A stretch of 64,000 nucleotides of DNA from positions 32,130-96,129 of the forward strand of contig JAOPYK010000102.1 of the NCBI GenBank assembly GCA_025964695.1, written 5' to 3'. The notes below the pieces were generated by a model, which made no database searches, had not been told where the DNA came from, and saw only the letters and a program-made list of their open reading frames with translations. Positions 8,222 to 17,162 of this stretch are shown here, piece after piece. Origin of the DNA: Streptosporangiaceae bacterium (GTDB taxonomy: Bacteria > Actinomycetota > Actinomycetes > Streptosporangiales > Streptosporangiaceae). Position 1 is the stretch's first letter, and each line of letters begins with the position of its first letter. The position numbers and the translations under genes are program-made.

Positions 8222-9976
8222 TCAGTCCTTGATCTCGCAGATGGCCGCGCCGCTGGTGACGGTCTGGCCGACCTCGGCGGACAGGCCGGTGACGGTGCCC
8301 GCCTTGTGGGCGGTGAGCGGCTGCTCCATCTTCATGGCCTCCAGGACCACGATCGTGTCGCCGGGCGCGACAGTGGCACCGTCCTCCGCCACGACCTTGA
8401 CGATGGTGCCTTGCATCGGGCTGACCAGCGAGTCTCCGCTGGCCGCCGCTCCGGCCTTCTTGCCTCCGGCCCGGCGGGGCGCCTGTGTCCCGGAACCGCG
8501 GCCCTGGGCGGCGGAGCCCGAGGCGCCCAGCCCGGCGGGCAGCACGACCTCGATGCGCTTGCCGCCGACCTCGACGGTCACCGTCTCGCGTTCGGCCTGC
8601 TCGGCCTGCTCGGCCGGCCCGGCGTAGGGCGGGATCCGATTGTCGAACTCGGTCTCGATCCACCGCGTGTGGACGGTGAAGGGATCGGAGATGAAGGCGG
8701 GATCGTTCAGGACGGCCTGGTGGAAGGGCAGCACGGTCGGCATGCCCTCGATCACGAACTCGGCCAGGGCCCGCCGGGAGCGCTCGATGGCCTGCTGCCG
8801 GGTGGCGCCGGTGACGATCAGTTTGGCGATCAGGGAGTCGAACGCCTGCGGGACGGTCTGGCCCCGGTCATAGCCGGCGTCCAGCCGTACGCCCGGGCCG
8901 GACGGCGGCTGCCAGCCGGTCACGGTGCCGGGCGCGGGCAGGAAGCCCCGGCCGGCGTCCTCGGCGTTGATCCGGAACTCGATGGAGTGACCGCGAAGCT
9001 GCGGGTCGTCGTAGCCGAGGGGCTCGCCGTCGGCGATCCGGAACATCTCGCGGACCAGGTCGATGCCCGAGACCTCCTCCGTCACGGGGTGCTCCACCTG
9101 CAGCCGGGTGTTGACCTCCAAGAAGGAGATGGTGCCGTCCTGCCCGACCAGGAACTCGCAGGTACCGGCACCGACATAGCCGGCCTCGCGCAGGATCGCC
9201 TTTGAGGAGGTGTAGAGCAGCTCGAGCTGGGCCTCCGACAGGAAGGGCGCGGGGGCCTCTTCGACCAGCTTCTGGTGCCGCCTCTGCAGCGAGCAGTCAC
9301 GGGTGGAGATCACCGCGACGGCGCCGTGTTTGTCGGCCAGGCACTGGGTCTCGACGTGCCGCGGCTTGTCCAGATAACGCTCGACGAAGCACTCGCCCCG
9401 GCCGAAAGCGCCGACCGCCTCGCGCACGGCCGAGTCGTACAGTTCGGGGATCTCCTCCAGGGTGCGGGCGACCTTGAGGCCGCGCCCGCCGCCGCCGAAG
9501 GCCGCCTTGATCGCGATCGGCAGGCCGTTCTCCCGGGCGAACTCGACGACCTCGTCGGCTCCCTGCACCGGGTCGGCGGTACCGGCCACCAGCGGGGCGC
9601 CGACCTTCTGGGCGATGTGCCGGGCCTGCACCTTGTCGCCCAGCGCGGTGATCGCGGCCGGCGGCGGACCGATCCAGGTCAGCCCGGAGGCCTCGACCCG
9701 TTCGGCGAAGGTGGCGTTCTCGGCCAGGAAGCCGTAGCCGGGGTGCACCGCGTCGGCCCCGCTGTCAGCGGCGATCTTGAGTAGTTTCTCGATGTCCAGG
9801 TAGCTCTCGGCGGCCGTCTGGCCGCCGAGAGCGTAGGCCTCGTCCGCCACGCGCACGTGCAGCGCGTCGAGGTCGGGTTCGGCGTACACAGCGACGCTCG
9901 CCAGTCCGGCATCCCCGCAGGCACGGGCGATTCGAACCGCGATCTCACCGCGATTGGCGATCAGGACCTTACGCAA
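8222..9976 (-). CDS. accA: Acyl-CoA carboxylase alpha subunit (biotin carboxylase + biotin carrier domain)
   Basis: A 584-residue two-domain subunit. The N-terminal biotin carboxylase part begins [15 protein letters not shown], has the ATP-grasp glycine loop GGGGRGLKV near 162, and shows [16 protein letters not shown] linker of Ala/Gly/Arg leads to a biotinyl-lipoyl domain with [11 protein letters not shown], the Lys near 548 being the biotin site. It carboxylates biotin with ATP and bicarbonate for transfer to acetyl- or propionyl-CoA by the beta subunit, feeding fatty-acid synthesis. Its likely partners (beta and epsilon) lie at 29.5-31.4 kb and biotin ligase at 36.2 kb. AAGGAG precedes the ATG, and TAGACT at 10007-10012 is a plausible -10. 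Confidence 0.95.
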   Translation of the reverse strand: MRKVLIANRGEIAVRIARACGDAGLASVAVYAEPDLDALHVRVADEAYALGGQTAAESYLDIEKLLKIAADSGADAVHPGYGFLAENATFAERVEASGLTWIGPPPAAITALGDKVQARHIAQKVGAPLVAGTADPVQGADEVVEFARENGLPIAIKAAFGGGGRGLKVARTLEEIPELYDSAVREAVGAFGRGECFVERYLDKPRHVETQCLADKHGAVAVISTRDCSLQRRHQKLVEEAPAPFLSEAQLELLYTSSKAILREAGYVGAGTCEFLVGQDGTISFLEVNTRLQVEHPVTEEVSGIDLVREMFRIADGEPLGYDDPQLRGHSIEFRINAEDAGRGFLPAPGTVTGWQPPSGPGVRLDAGYDRGQTVPQAFDSLIAKLIVTGATRQQAIERSRRALAEFVIEGMPTVLPFHQAVLNDPAFISDPFTVHTRWIETEFDNRIPPYAGPAEQAEQAERETVTVEVGGKRIEVVLPAGLGASGSAAQGRGSGTQAPRRAGGKKAGAAASGDSLVSPMQGTIVKVVAEDGATVAPGDTIVVLEAMKMEQPLTAHKAGTVTGLSAEVGQTVTSGAAICEIKD

Positions 9977-10006
9977 CGTACGTCTCCTTGACTCGACCTG
10001 GACGGC

Positions 10007-10012
10007 AGTCTA
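10007..10012 (-). promoter_or_regulatory. accA: Candidate -10 box for the biotin carboxylase gene
   Basis: TAGACT on the minus strand sits about 30 bp before the ATG, with AAGGAG between them. No clear -35 was identified, so this is a tentative call. Confidence 0.35.
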
Positions 10013-10140
10013 GGCAACCGGGATCCGCGAGTTTCGTAAGCCCCTCCTTATTTAGGGTTCGTCCCAAGAAGGTGGGGGTTGATCTGGATCCTCCTGATCG
10101 TTAACAACCGGTCCGGCAGATCATCGACCCGGGGTCGAGC

Positions 10141-10486
10141 ATGACCTGGATCGGCTGGGGTTCGAAGAGCCACAAGTACCCGGCGCAGCAGCGCTTCAAC
10201 GACCTGCGCACCCAGGTCAACAGCTTCCGCTGCGCCGAGCCGGTGTCGTCAACCCCCGCGAACTCCGGACGGCCGCGGACTGGGAGGTCCACACCGAGTC
10301 GGGCGGCGGCGTGACGACCGTGGTCGTACGTCAGGTCGCTCCGGCAGGGCGGCGTGGACCCGTCGAGCTGGGACGCCAGGTGGTGGGCACCGTTCCGACG
10401 ACGCCCCGGACCGGGACGGCGCCTACCATCTGCTGATGGCCGAGGCCCGGACGCGGGTGGCCGCGTTGCGCTCCCAGTCCGGGTGA
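10141..10486 (+). pseudogene. Frameshifted remnant of an unrecognised small protein gene
   Basis: No single frame spans this stretch, but protein-like segments occur one after another in different frames. An ATG frame gives MTWIGWGSKSHKYPAQ then RFNDLRTQVNSFRC. The next frame gives GVVNPRELRTAADWEV then GGGVTTVVVRQV. A short GGVDPSSWDARW is followed by DDAPDRDGAYHLLMAEARTR and a stop at 10484-10486. The order suggests one ancestral protein of about 115 residues broken by several indels. I do not recognise the family. The alternative is that these are chance non-random frames of GC-rich DNA. It fills most of the gap between the carboxylase and ribosomal protein genes. Confidence 0.4.
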
Positions 10487-10497
10487 AGGCCCGCTCG

Positions 10498-10746
10498 TCA
10501 GGCGGTCCGGGCGTAGCGCTTGCGGAACCTCTCGACGCGGCCGGTGGTGTCGAGCTCGCGCTGCCGGCCGGTGTAGAAGGGGTGACTCGCCGAGGTGACG
10601 TCCACGTCGATCACCGGGTAGGTCCGGCCGTCCGCCCACTCGGCCGTCCGCGCGCTGGTGGCGGTGGACCGGGTGAGGAAGACATCGCCGGTGCCCCGGT
10701 CGCGGAACATGACGGGACCGTAGGCGGGGTGAATGGAGTTCTTCAT
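10498..10746 (-). CDS. rpmE2: 50S ribosomal protein L31 type B (zinc-free)
   Basis: This 82-residue protein begins [16 protein letters not shown] and contains [19 protein letters not shown], typical of L31 type B. It has no cysteine at all, so it lacks the zinc-binding CxxC of standard L31. Such C-minus paralogues replace the zinc form when zinc is scarce, freeing metal from ribosomes. The ATG overlaps the stop of the L33 gene (ATGA), so the pair is co-translated. The operator-like repeat upstream of L33 would control both. Confidence 0.96.
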   Translation of the reverse strand: MKNSIHPAYGPVMFRDRGTGDVFLTRSTATSARTAEWADGRTYPVIDVDVTSASHPFYTGRQRELDTTGRVERFRKRYARTA

Positions 10747-10907
10747 CGTTCCTCCCGGAAGAGCACATGCTGGCGGGCGATCGGGTCGTACTTGCGGAGG
10801 GCGAGCCGGTCAGGGTCGTTCCGCCGGCTCTTCGTGGTGACGTAGGTGAAGCCCGAGCCGGTGCTGGACTTGAGGCGGATCACCGGTCGCTTCTCGTTCC
10901 TGGCCAT
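10743..10907 (-). CDS. rpmG: 50S ribosomal protein L33 (zinc-free form)
   Basis: A 54-residue protein read directly from the sequence: it begins [20 protein letters not shown], continues [20 protein letters not shown] and ends in REER. This is a clear L33 and it contains no cysteine, so it is the C-minus paralogue that does not bind zinc. It is the first gene of a two-gene unit with L31 type B, whose ATG overlaps its stop codon. An imperfect palindrome begins 12 bp before its start. Placement and zinc-free status of both proteins point to zinc-responsive control by Zur. Confidence 0.95.
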   Translation of the reverse strand: MARNEKRPVIRLKSSTGSGFTYVTTKSRRNDPDRLALRKYDPIARQHVLFREER

Positions 10908-10918
10908 GCCCCTATAAG

Positions 10919-10936
10919 GAAACCGGAACCGTTTTC
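10919..10936 (-). promoter_or_regulatory. Candidate Zur operator of the rpmG-rpmE2 pair
   Basis: GAAAACGGTTCCGGTTTC (minus strand) is an 18-bp inverted repeat with 14 of 18 positions symmetric, starting 12 bp before the L33 ATG. With its flank it starts TGAAAACGG, resembling the first half of the actinobacterial Zur box (TGAAAATGATTTTCA, from memory). The adjacent cysteine-free ribosomal protein genes are a classic Zur-controlled set. Confidence 0.5.
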
Positions 10937-10946
10937 ATTCCCGCCT

Positions 10947-11340
10947 CCGGGACCGGGCTCGATCTGGGCACCCGGTACGCGCCTCGGCCGTCCCCCGCGG
11001 CCCCGGCGAGCACCTGGCTCGTCCCACTCGGGTGTGGCCGCATGCGGCCATTCGGCACGTCGCGAATAGCCTCGAATGCACGTCAGATCGGCAATGTTCC
11101 CCTGGATTCACTAATCGTTGAGTCGTAGTCTGGACGCCCACGCCGAACGATGTTCCGTCCGTGCCTCACCCAGTGGTGATCGGATTGGATCGGGGAGTGG
11201 GAAAGCGTCCACCAGTTCTCTTCATCGAGTTACCCGGCTCTGTGGATATTGCAATCATCGACAGAGTCGCACGGATGGCCGGAGTTAGTTGAGCGGCCCC
11301 GACAAGGGCAGGCTCTTTCTGCAACGAAGGGATCGGATCC
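10947..11340. other. Intergenic region upstream of the WXG100 gene
   Basis: About 390 bp separate the Zur-like box from the WXG100 start. I see no coding frame with protein-like composition. The last part must hold the WXG100 promoter, but no convincing -35/-10 pair stands out. A GAAGGGATCGGA stretch just before the ATG at 11341 can serve as the ribosome binding site. Confidence 0.4.
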
Positions 11341-11613
11341 ATGAGTGGAGACAGGCGCGGCGCGAACATCGCGGTGCTGGAGCAGCTCGCCCGGGACTTC
11401 AACAAGCACTCGAAGAATCTGGATGCTCTGATCAAGGATCTCAACTCCAAGACCGAGAGCAGCCGGGACAACTGGTGGGGACCGAACGCGGAACGGTTCC
11501 GCAGCGCCTGGCAGGAAGCGCGTGGTGCCTTCGAGAAGATGGCGGTGGCACTCGAGGACGGCTCGCAGGACATCAAGCGGTCGCAGCAGAACATCGAGGC
11601 GGCGACCCGCTGA
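11341..11613 (+). CDS. WXG100 family protein (ESX/type VII secretion substrate)
   Basis: The 90-residue protein is all-helical by composition and carries the WXG turn as DNWWGPNAERF near residues 41-51, halfway along, as in ESAT-6-like proteins. Length, a central W-x-G and flanking amphipathic helices fit the family. Such proteins form helical-hairpin dimers exported by an FtsK/EssC-type ATPase. Only one WXG100 gene is present rather than the usual EsxA/EsxB pair, so a homodimer is likely, as in Firmicutes. The large EssC-like ATPase gene lies just downstream on the opposite strand. A strong hairpin follows the stop. Confidence 0.9.
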   Translation: MSGDRRGANIAVLEQLARDFNKHSKNLDALIKDLNSKTESSRDNWWGPNAERFRSAWQEARGAFEKMAVALEDGSQDIKRSQQNIEAATR

Positions 11614-11630
11614 CCCCCGCAGTGGACCTC

Positions 11631-11668
11631 CGTGGGCCCCGGCAGGACACCTTCGGCCGGGGCCCACG
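11631..11668 (+). terminator. Terminator hairpin after the WXG100 gene
   Basis: A perfect 13-bp inverted repeat (CGTGGGCCCCGGC / GCCGGGGCCCACG) with a 12-nt loop begins 18 bp after the WXG100 stop. It has no U-tract, in keeping with high-GC actinobacterial terminators. Confidence 0.7.
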
Positions 11669-11709
11669 TCGTCGCCGTGCCCGATGCCCGGTCACGGCGT
11701 CCGCTCCGG

Positions 11710-12045
11710 CTACTCCGCCGGGCTGGGACTGGGACGCGGGCTGGGACTGGAACTCGTGCTGGGACGCGGGCTCGGGCTGGGACGCGGGCTGGGACGCGGG
11801 CTGGGGCTGGGACGCGGGCTGGGATCAGGACTGGGGCTGCGGCTCGGTCGTGGTTCCTCGGTGGACCGGGATGTGCGGGTGCCGTCATGGCGGCCGTGGT
11901 GCAGTTCCAGCCCGAAGGCCGAGCCGAGGCCATCGGCGGACGGGTCCGCCCAGGCGCCGTCGTCCAGCCGTGGCTGGTCGAGCGGTGATCGGTGCCGGCC
12001 CGGCCGCTGGATCCGCCTCTGCGGCGGTCTCAATCGTTCGTCCAC
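11710..12045 (-). CDS. Possible small Ser/Pro/Arg-rich protein (hypothetical)
   Basis: This 111-codon frame starts with GTG about 80 bp past the EssC-like gene on the same strand. Its first half (LDDGAWADPSADGLGSAFGL) has ordinary composition. The second half is a low-complexity tail of SPSPRPSPRP encoded by the 6/12/18-bp tandem repeat. Such a tail is reminiscent of disordered cell-envelope linkers. Against it, all frames through the repeat are open and repetitive, and no clear ribosome binding site is seen. I treat it as a candidate only; the stretch may be purely non-coding repeat. Confidence 0.25.
   Translation of the reverse strand: MDERLRPPQRRIQRPGRHRSPLDQPRLDDGAWADPSADGLGSAFGLELHHGRHDGTRTSRSTEEPRPSRSPSPDPSPRPSPSPRPSPRPSPSPRPSTSSSPSPRPSPSPAE
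11720..11854. repeat. Imperfect 6/12/18-bp GC-rich tandem repeat
   Basis: About 130 bp consist of variants of CTGGGACGCGGG and GGGCTG, mixed in 6-, 12- and 18-bp registers, between the terminator of the WXG100 gene and the end of the EssC-like gene. Confidence 0.85.
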
Positions 12046-12073
12046 GGCACGACCCTGCCACGCGCCACCAGAT

Positions 12074-12103
12074 CGTTTCAGCGAAACGTAGTCAATTGAC
12101 TAC
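12074..12103. promoter_or_regulatory. Hairpin next to a perfect 16-bp palindrome
   Basis: CGTTTC-AGC-GAAACG (6-bp stem, 3-nt loop, 12074-12088) abuts GTAGTCAATTGACTAC (12088-12103), a perfect palindrome without loop. The palindrome looks like a dimeric repressor site and contains TTGACT, a -35-like hexamer, on both strands. It lies 24 bp past the stop codon of the EssC-like gene and 43 bp before the hypothetical GTG at 12045. The AT-rich content stands out from its surroundings. Confidence 0.4.
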
Positions 12104-12126
12104 ACAGAGTCCTGTCAAGGTCGGGG

Positions 12127-15100
12127 TCAGTCGTGTCCCGGAGGCGGCAAGGCCACCTGGATCTGGGTGTGGACGCCGGTGGCGACGAACAGGCCACGGC
12201 CCACCGGGCCGCCCATCGAGGCGTTGCGCGGCAGCCGGAGCCCGAAGATGTCGCCGTCGTCCGCCGACTCCACCGACAGCAGAAGCCCGGATCGGGAACG
12301 CCGGGTGTCGGACAGGAACCCCCGATAGCCCCGGCTCAAGTCCTGGGTGGTGCCGCCCACGATGACCCCGTGCTCACCGTCCCGGGCGCTGCGCAGCACC
12401 CTCGCCAGTGCGTCGTCCAGGTCGGTCTCGTCCAGGAGTTCGGCGTCGTCGACCACCACGACGTAGCGGTCCTCCTGCTCCAGCAGCGCGTTCAGATCGG
12501 CCTCTTCGGCGGAAGCGTCCAGCACCCCGAGCACCCCGCGTTGCCCGGCCAGCTGCCGTAGCGGGGAGCGGCGCGGTGTGATCAGCGCCACCGGTACCAG
12601 CCCTCCGCCGACGGCGGGGTCCAGCAGCGAGCCGACCATCGTGCGCAGCGTGGTGGACCGGCCGGACCGCGGCGGCCCGGCGACCATGAATCCCGGCCCG
12701 TCGGCCAGCAGGTCGATGCCCACCGGTGCCAGCGCGTCGCCGCCGACCCCGATCAATGACCAGAGCCGGGAGGGAGCAAGTGCCTCGGGATCCAGGGCCA
12801 GCGCCTCGCGGTAGGTCACCCGTACCGGCAGCTCGTCCACGTGCAGCGGGCGCAGCGGACGCGGCAACCGGCCGTAACGCGACGCGCACGCCCGGGCCAG
12901 CGCCTGCAGCGCGGCGACCTGGCCAGTGCCGGAAGCGTCGTCGCCGAGCAGCCCCACCTGCGACTCGCGCAGCGGCCCGGTCGCCACGATCTGCTCCAGC
13001 ATCCGGCCCGGCGGCATCTCCGAAGGCACCGAACGCTCGTTGAACCCGGCGTAGCCGTAGTCGGCCGGGTCGGCCATCCGCAGCACCAGCCGGCGGTCGA
13101 AGACCGTCGAGACCTGACCGCCCAGCCCGGACCGGTCACCGGCGAACACCCCGCGCAGCCCGACCGCCGCGCCTTCGCGCAGCAACTGCAGCACGGCGGT
13201 GACCAGGCGCCCGTAGTCATAGTGCTCGAAGGCACCGACGAAACCCTCCCACCGGTCGAGCAGCAACAGCATCCAGGGCAGCCGCTCCGCCGTCGGCACC
13301 GCGGCCCGCTGTTCGGCCAATGCGGCGAACCCGGCCCCGGCCAGCAGTTGCTGCCGCCGCGACACCTCGGCGGACAGCGCGGTGATGAGCCGTTCGACCC
13401 GGTCGAGCTGGTCCCGCCCGACCACCGCCCCGCAGTGTGGCAGGGCCACCAGGGGCAGCAGCGCGCCGGCTCCGCAGTCGATCGCGTACAGATGGACGTC
13501 GTAGGGCGAGCATGAGCCGGCCACCGCACCCGCCAGCGACCGCAGCGCCGTCGACCGGCCTGACCGCGCCGACCCGGCGATGTAGACGTGGCCGCCGGCG
13601 GCGAGGTCCAGTGCGAGCGCGCCTCGCGACTGCGACTCCGGCACGTCGGTCACTCCGAACTCGATCGGCGGCAGATCCACCACCGACCCGCCGGCCGCGA
13701 CCCGCGGCGACAGGGCCAGCCTTTCCGGCAGCGGCTCCAGCCACGGCGACGGCTGGACCGGGATCCGCGCCCGCACCGCCGCGGCCCGTACCGCTTCGAC
13801 CAGTACGGACAGGTCGGTGACCATCGACTCGTCCTCGTCCGGCTTGGTCTTCCCGGCCTGCGCCGGGCGGCCCAGGTCATGCCAGCCCAGCGCCCGCACC
13901 GAGGCCGTCGACGGCTCGGACGTGCCGCCGGGACGCCGCCCGCCGATGCGCGCCGACTGTACGGCGTGCAGCGATGACGCCCCGGCTCTCACATAACAGC
14001 GGCCCGGCGTGGCCTTGGAGATCTTCACGGCGTCGACGGCGTCCAGCACGTCGGTGGACTCTTCGGCGTCGGTGACCCGCAGCGCGATCCGCAGATTGGT
14101 GTTGGCCCGGATGTCGGCGGTGACCACGCCCGCCGGACGCTGCGTCGCCAGGAACAGATGGACGCCCAGGGATCGGCCCCGGCGGCCGATGTCGACCAGC
14201 CCGGTCATGAACTCGGGCAGATCAGCGACCATCGCGGCGAACTCGTCGATCACCAGCACCAGCCGGGGCATCGGCTCCAGCGGCGGAGGCTGCGGGGCGA
14301 ACCTGCCATGTCCCCCCGGAGACGGTTCAGCGGGCCGGGCCGCCGGGGACACCAGGCGCCCCGCCTGATGACGGAGGTCGTGGTAGTCCTCGATGTCCTT
14401 GGCCCCGGCCCGTAGCAGGATCCTTTCCCGCCGCCGCAGCTCGGCGGCGAGCGATTCCAGTGCCCGTTCGGTGAGGTGGCCGTCCAGGTCGGTGACCATG
14501 CCGACCGTGTGCGGCAGTTGCGCGCAGTCCTTGAACGCCGCGCCGCCCTTGTAGTCGATGAGCACGAACGTCATCTCGTCCGGCCGGTTGGCCACCGCCA
14601 GCGAGGCGATCATGGTCTGCAGCAGCTCGGACTTGCCCGCGCCGGTGGTGCCGGCGATCAGCCCGTGCGGCCCGTCCGTACGCAGATCGACGAAAAAGGG
14701 CCCGTCGGTGGTCAGGCCGATCGCCACCCGGGTCCCCGCCTGCGAGGTCTTCCCGGTGTCCGCGGACCTGGACCACGCGCCCAGCACGTGGTCGGCGGTC
14801 GGCTTGGGCATGCCCAGCAGCTCCAGCAGCCGGGCCGATCCGGGCAGCCCGCTCTCGGAGTCCTCCCGCGACACGTCCCGTACGGGGGCGAGCGCGCGGG
14901 CCAGCCGGTCGCACCAGGCGGGGGAGACCTGGTCGGCCAGGACCCTTCCGATGGCGTCGAGGCCGTGCCCCCGCAGGCGTACCGAATCCGGCCGGTCCCA
15001 GTCCCAGGCCGCCACGGCCGTGCACTCTTCCGGCAGCATGCGTTCGTCGTCGTCGAGGCAGAGCGCGTACACCCCGTACTCCGGGCCGTGCGCCAGCACC

Positions 15101-16758
15101 TGCGGCATTCCGGGCACCCGTCGCAGCAGCCGGGCGCCGTCCAGCACGACCAGGATGTTGTACGGGGGCGTGGCGGCCGAGCCGGAGCCCGCGAACGGGT
15201 TGGTGGTCGACTGCGCCTCGCGGCGGCGCTCGGTGATGCGGATCGCCAGCTCGGTCACCCGGTGCGCCACCGATTCGGGGTCGGTGCCGACCATGACGGC
15301 GCAGTCCTCGCCCTCGTGCGGTGCGCAGTGCGGCAGCCAGCGCACCCAGTTCCACTGCTCGGCGGCGTCATCGTCGGCCGAGCCGGAATCAGCACAGAGT
15401 ACGACGACGGCCAGGTCACGCGGGCTGTGCAGGGCCGCGGCCTGCGCCACCATCCAGCGGGCCAGCGCGCGTGAGCCCTTCCGTGGCCCGGTGAGGCCGA
15501 CGACGCCCAGCTCCGCCACCGGCAGCGACACCGGGACCGTCTGCGCGATGGGCGGCCGATCCTCACCCTCCGCCGCCCCGACCAGCTCGATGCGGGCGGG
15601 CTGGTCGGCCAGCCCGATCCGGAGCTGGAGGGCGTCCGGGTCGGTGATGCGCCGCTCCCAGAGCCGCTTGCGCGGGCCGGTCGCGGTGAGCAGCACCTCG
15701 GCCGGGTCGGGGTGGAACGCGCGCCGCTCCCGCTCGTCCTCCTGGCGGAGCGTCTCCAGCGTGCCGTCGAAGTCCGCGACCTTCTGGTGATAGTCCTTGA
15801 GCGCCTTCTTGTAGGACTTGCGCCCGTGCAGGCGGTCGCCGACCCACTCACCGACCTGCATGACCGGCCAGCTCAACGCGAACAGTGCCCACCACCACTG
15901 CTTGAGCGCGAACGCCATCACCAGCCCGAACGCCGAGAACAGCAACGCCCCGAACAGCCGGAGCCGCTGTTTGTCGTTGCGCTCGGGCTTCGTCGGCACG
16001 TCGAGGCGCTTGGGCCGCTGGAACGGGGTGATGCGCGGCGGCCGGTTGTAGGCCAGGCCGCCCTCGTCGAGGGGCTCCAGATGGGTGTCGGCGGCAGAGC
16101 TCGGCGCCAGCGTCAGGACCGTGGAGCCGAGGATGAGCATGCCCCCCTCCGTCCACTCGGTCTTGGCCTCGATCGGCAGCCCGTCCATGGTGGCCTGGGT
16201 GTTGTTGGAGGCCTCGACGGTGACGCGGTCCCGTTCCACGATGACCCGCAGCGAGCGGCCCGGGATGGCCGGGTCGCCGAGCCGCAGATCCGCGTCCTTG
16301 GAGGTGCCGAGGGTCGTCGTGCCGATGCCCAGCCGATGTACGGCTCCGGCGGCCGGGCCGCCGGCCACCCTGATCTCGACGAGCCCGGTCGGCTCGGTCA
16401 GCACCGTCGCCGGTGCGCTGCCCTGCTCGATGGTGACCATGGCGCCGTCTCTGAGCGCCTTGACGGCCCTGGCCGCCGGGTCCAGCATCCGGCCGTTCAT
16501 CCACAGCCCGCGCGGTGCCGCGGGGGCGGACTTGGCCAGCCAGTGCGCCCGCGGATGCGGTACGACCTCGGCGAGCGCTCCCCGGGCCTGCCCCGCTCGG
16601 CTGGGGTCCGGGTCCTGGCCACGTGTTTCCGCTGTCGAGTCCGCGTTCAGCGTGCCGAAAAGCGATCTCGCGACGCTCTCCACCGTCATATCGGAATCGC
16701 CATTGATCACTAGGTCCTGGGGGCCGTGACCGGTCAGCGCCGTGAGCGAGATCCGCAT
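12127..16758 (-). CDS. EssC/EccC-type FtsK/SpoIIIE ATPase with FHA domain
   Basis: A 1543-residue membrane ATPase of the type VII/WXG100 secretion class. The N-terminal third has an FHA-like region (LGTSKDADLRLGD, about 145-225), then two transmembrane helices (about 268-300). Three FtsK-like ATPase modules follow. Module 1 has an intact Walker A GTTGAGKS near 701-708 and Walker B LVLVIDEFAAM. Module 2 has GSARSGRST near 1060 with a weakened LLLLDRWEG. Module 3 has GPPRSGRST near 1357 with YVVVVDDAE. The layout matches Firmicutes EssC more than the split mycobacterial EccCa/EccCb. ATG at 16758 is chosen because GGAGGA precedes it, although the frame is open further up. It probably exports the neighbouring WXG100 protein. 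Confidence 0.9.
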   Translation of the reverse strand: MRISLTALTGHGPQDLVINGDSDMTVESVARSLFGTLNADSTAETRGQDPDPSRAGQARGALAEVVPHPRAHWLAKSAPAAPRGLWMNGRMLDPAARAVKALRDGAMVTIEQGSAPATVLTEPTGLVEIRVAGGPAAGAVHRLGIGTTTLGTSKDADLRLGDPAIPGRSLRVIVERDRVTVEASNNTQATMDGLPIEAKTEWTEGGMLILGSTVLTLAPSSAADTHLEPLDEGGLAYNRPPRITPFQRPKRLDVPTKPERNDKQRLRLFGALLFSAFGLVMAFALKQWWWALFALSWPVMQVGEWVGDRLHGRKSYKKALKDYHQKVADFDGTLETLRQEDERERRAFHPDPAEVLLTATGPRKRLWERRITDPDALQLRIGLADQPARIELVGAAEGEDRPPIAQTVPVSLPVAELGVVGLTGPRKGSRALARWMVAQAAALHSPRDLAVVVLCADSGSADDDAAEQWNWVRWLPHCAPHEGEDCAVMVGTDPESVAHRVTELAIRITERRREAQSTTNPFAGSGSAATPPYNILVVLDGARLLRRVPGMPQVLAHGPEYGVYALCLDDDERMLPEECTAVAAWDWDRPDSVRLRGHGLDAIGRVLADQVSPAWCDRLARALAPVRDVSREDSESGLPGSARLLELLGMPKPTADHVLGAWSRSADTGKTSQAGTRVAIGLTTDGPFFVDLRTDGPHGLIAGTTGAGKSELLQTMIASLAVANRPDEMTFVLIDYKGGAAFKDCAQLPHTVGMVTDLDGHLTERALESLAAELRRRERILLRAGAKDIEDYHDLRHQAGRLVSPAARPAEPSPGGHGRFAPQPPPLEPMPRLVLVIDEFAAMVADLPEFMTGLVDIGRRGRSLGVHLFLATQRPAGVVTADIRANTNLRIALRVTDAEESTDVLDAVDAVKISKATPGRCYVRAGASSLHAVQSARIGGRRPGGTSEPSTASVRALGWHDLGRPAQAGKTKPDEDESMVTDLSVLVEAVRAAAVRARIPVQPSPWLEPLPERLALSPRVAAGGSVVDLPPIEFGVTDVPESQSRGALALDLAAGGHVYIAGSARSGRSTALRSLAGAVAGSCSPYDVHLYAIDCGAGALLPLVALPHCGAVVGRDQLDRVERLITALSAEVSRRQQLLAGAGFAALAEQRAAVPTAERLPWMLLLLDRWEGFVGAFEHYDYGRLVTAVLQLLREGAAVGLRGVFAGDRSGLGGQVSTVFDRRLVLRMADPADYGYAGFNERSVPSEMPPGRMLEQIVATGPLRESQVGLLGDDASGTGQVAALQALARACASRYGRLPRPLRPLHVDELPVRVTYREALALDPEALAPSRLWSLIGVGGDALAPVGIDLLADGPGFMVAGPPRSGRSTTLRTMVGSLLDPAVGGGLVPVALITPRRSPLRQLAGQRGVLGVLDASAEEADLNALLEQEDRYVVVVDDAELLDETDLDDALARVLRSARDGEHGVIVGGTTQDLSRGYRGFLSDTRRSRSGLLLSVESADDGDIFGLRLPRNASMGGPVGRGLFVATGVHTQIQVALPPPGHD

Positions 16759-17162
16759 TCGTGTCCTCCGCCGTTCTGCCTGGGCCCACCCTAATTTGCG
16801 GACTCCCGCACGCGCGGGTCGCTTTGGAGTGTTCCATTGCCTGGACCGCCCGCACACCGGCTGCTCAGGGCGGTTCCCCCGCCGCTCGCCGGCGTGCTGT
16901 TCGCGGAACGTGCGGGCTAGGCAAGATCGGCTGAGTTACCCAGACTGAATGGTCAGTAAACCCTTCCGCACTGTCCGGATAGGGACATTATGGGCCACCA
17001 TTGTGACTAACCGTAAGGCTTAGAGTGATCCACAACGGCTGGCAGATTTGTCCGCCGGGTTACGGGAAGGCGTCACCTGTTCCAATCCGTTGACGTGGCC
17101 TTGTCAAGCCCGCGACCATGGGTCGCTCCGGCACTGTGCAAACCCCCGGAGTGGCCAGAGCT
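16759..17162. other. Divergent promoter region of the EssC-like gene and the tad pilus operon
   Basis: This 404-bp gap separates divergent units. Possible elements for the pilus operon are TTGTGA (17001) with TAGAGT (17021), although the 14-bp spacing is short. TTGAC/GTCAA arms 8 bp apart at 17090-17107 look like a weak operator. GGAGGA for the EssC-like gene lies at its left edge. I see no protein-like frame here. Confidence 0.35.

Noticed and set aside
10331-10768. Minus-strand frame across the L31 gene and the degraded gene
   Set aside because: It reads L31 in the wrong frame; the real L31 and L33 genes explain this strand.
17118-17162. Upstream ATG of the CpaB-like gene as its start
   Set aside because: The extra 15 residues lack family features and GGAG is better placed for ATG 17163; the choice is not certain.
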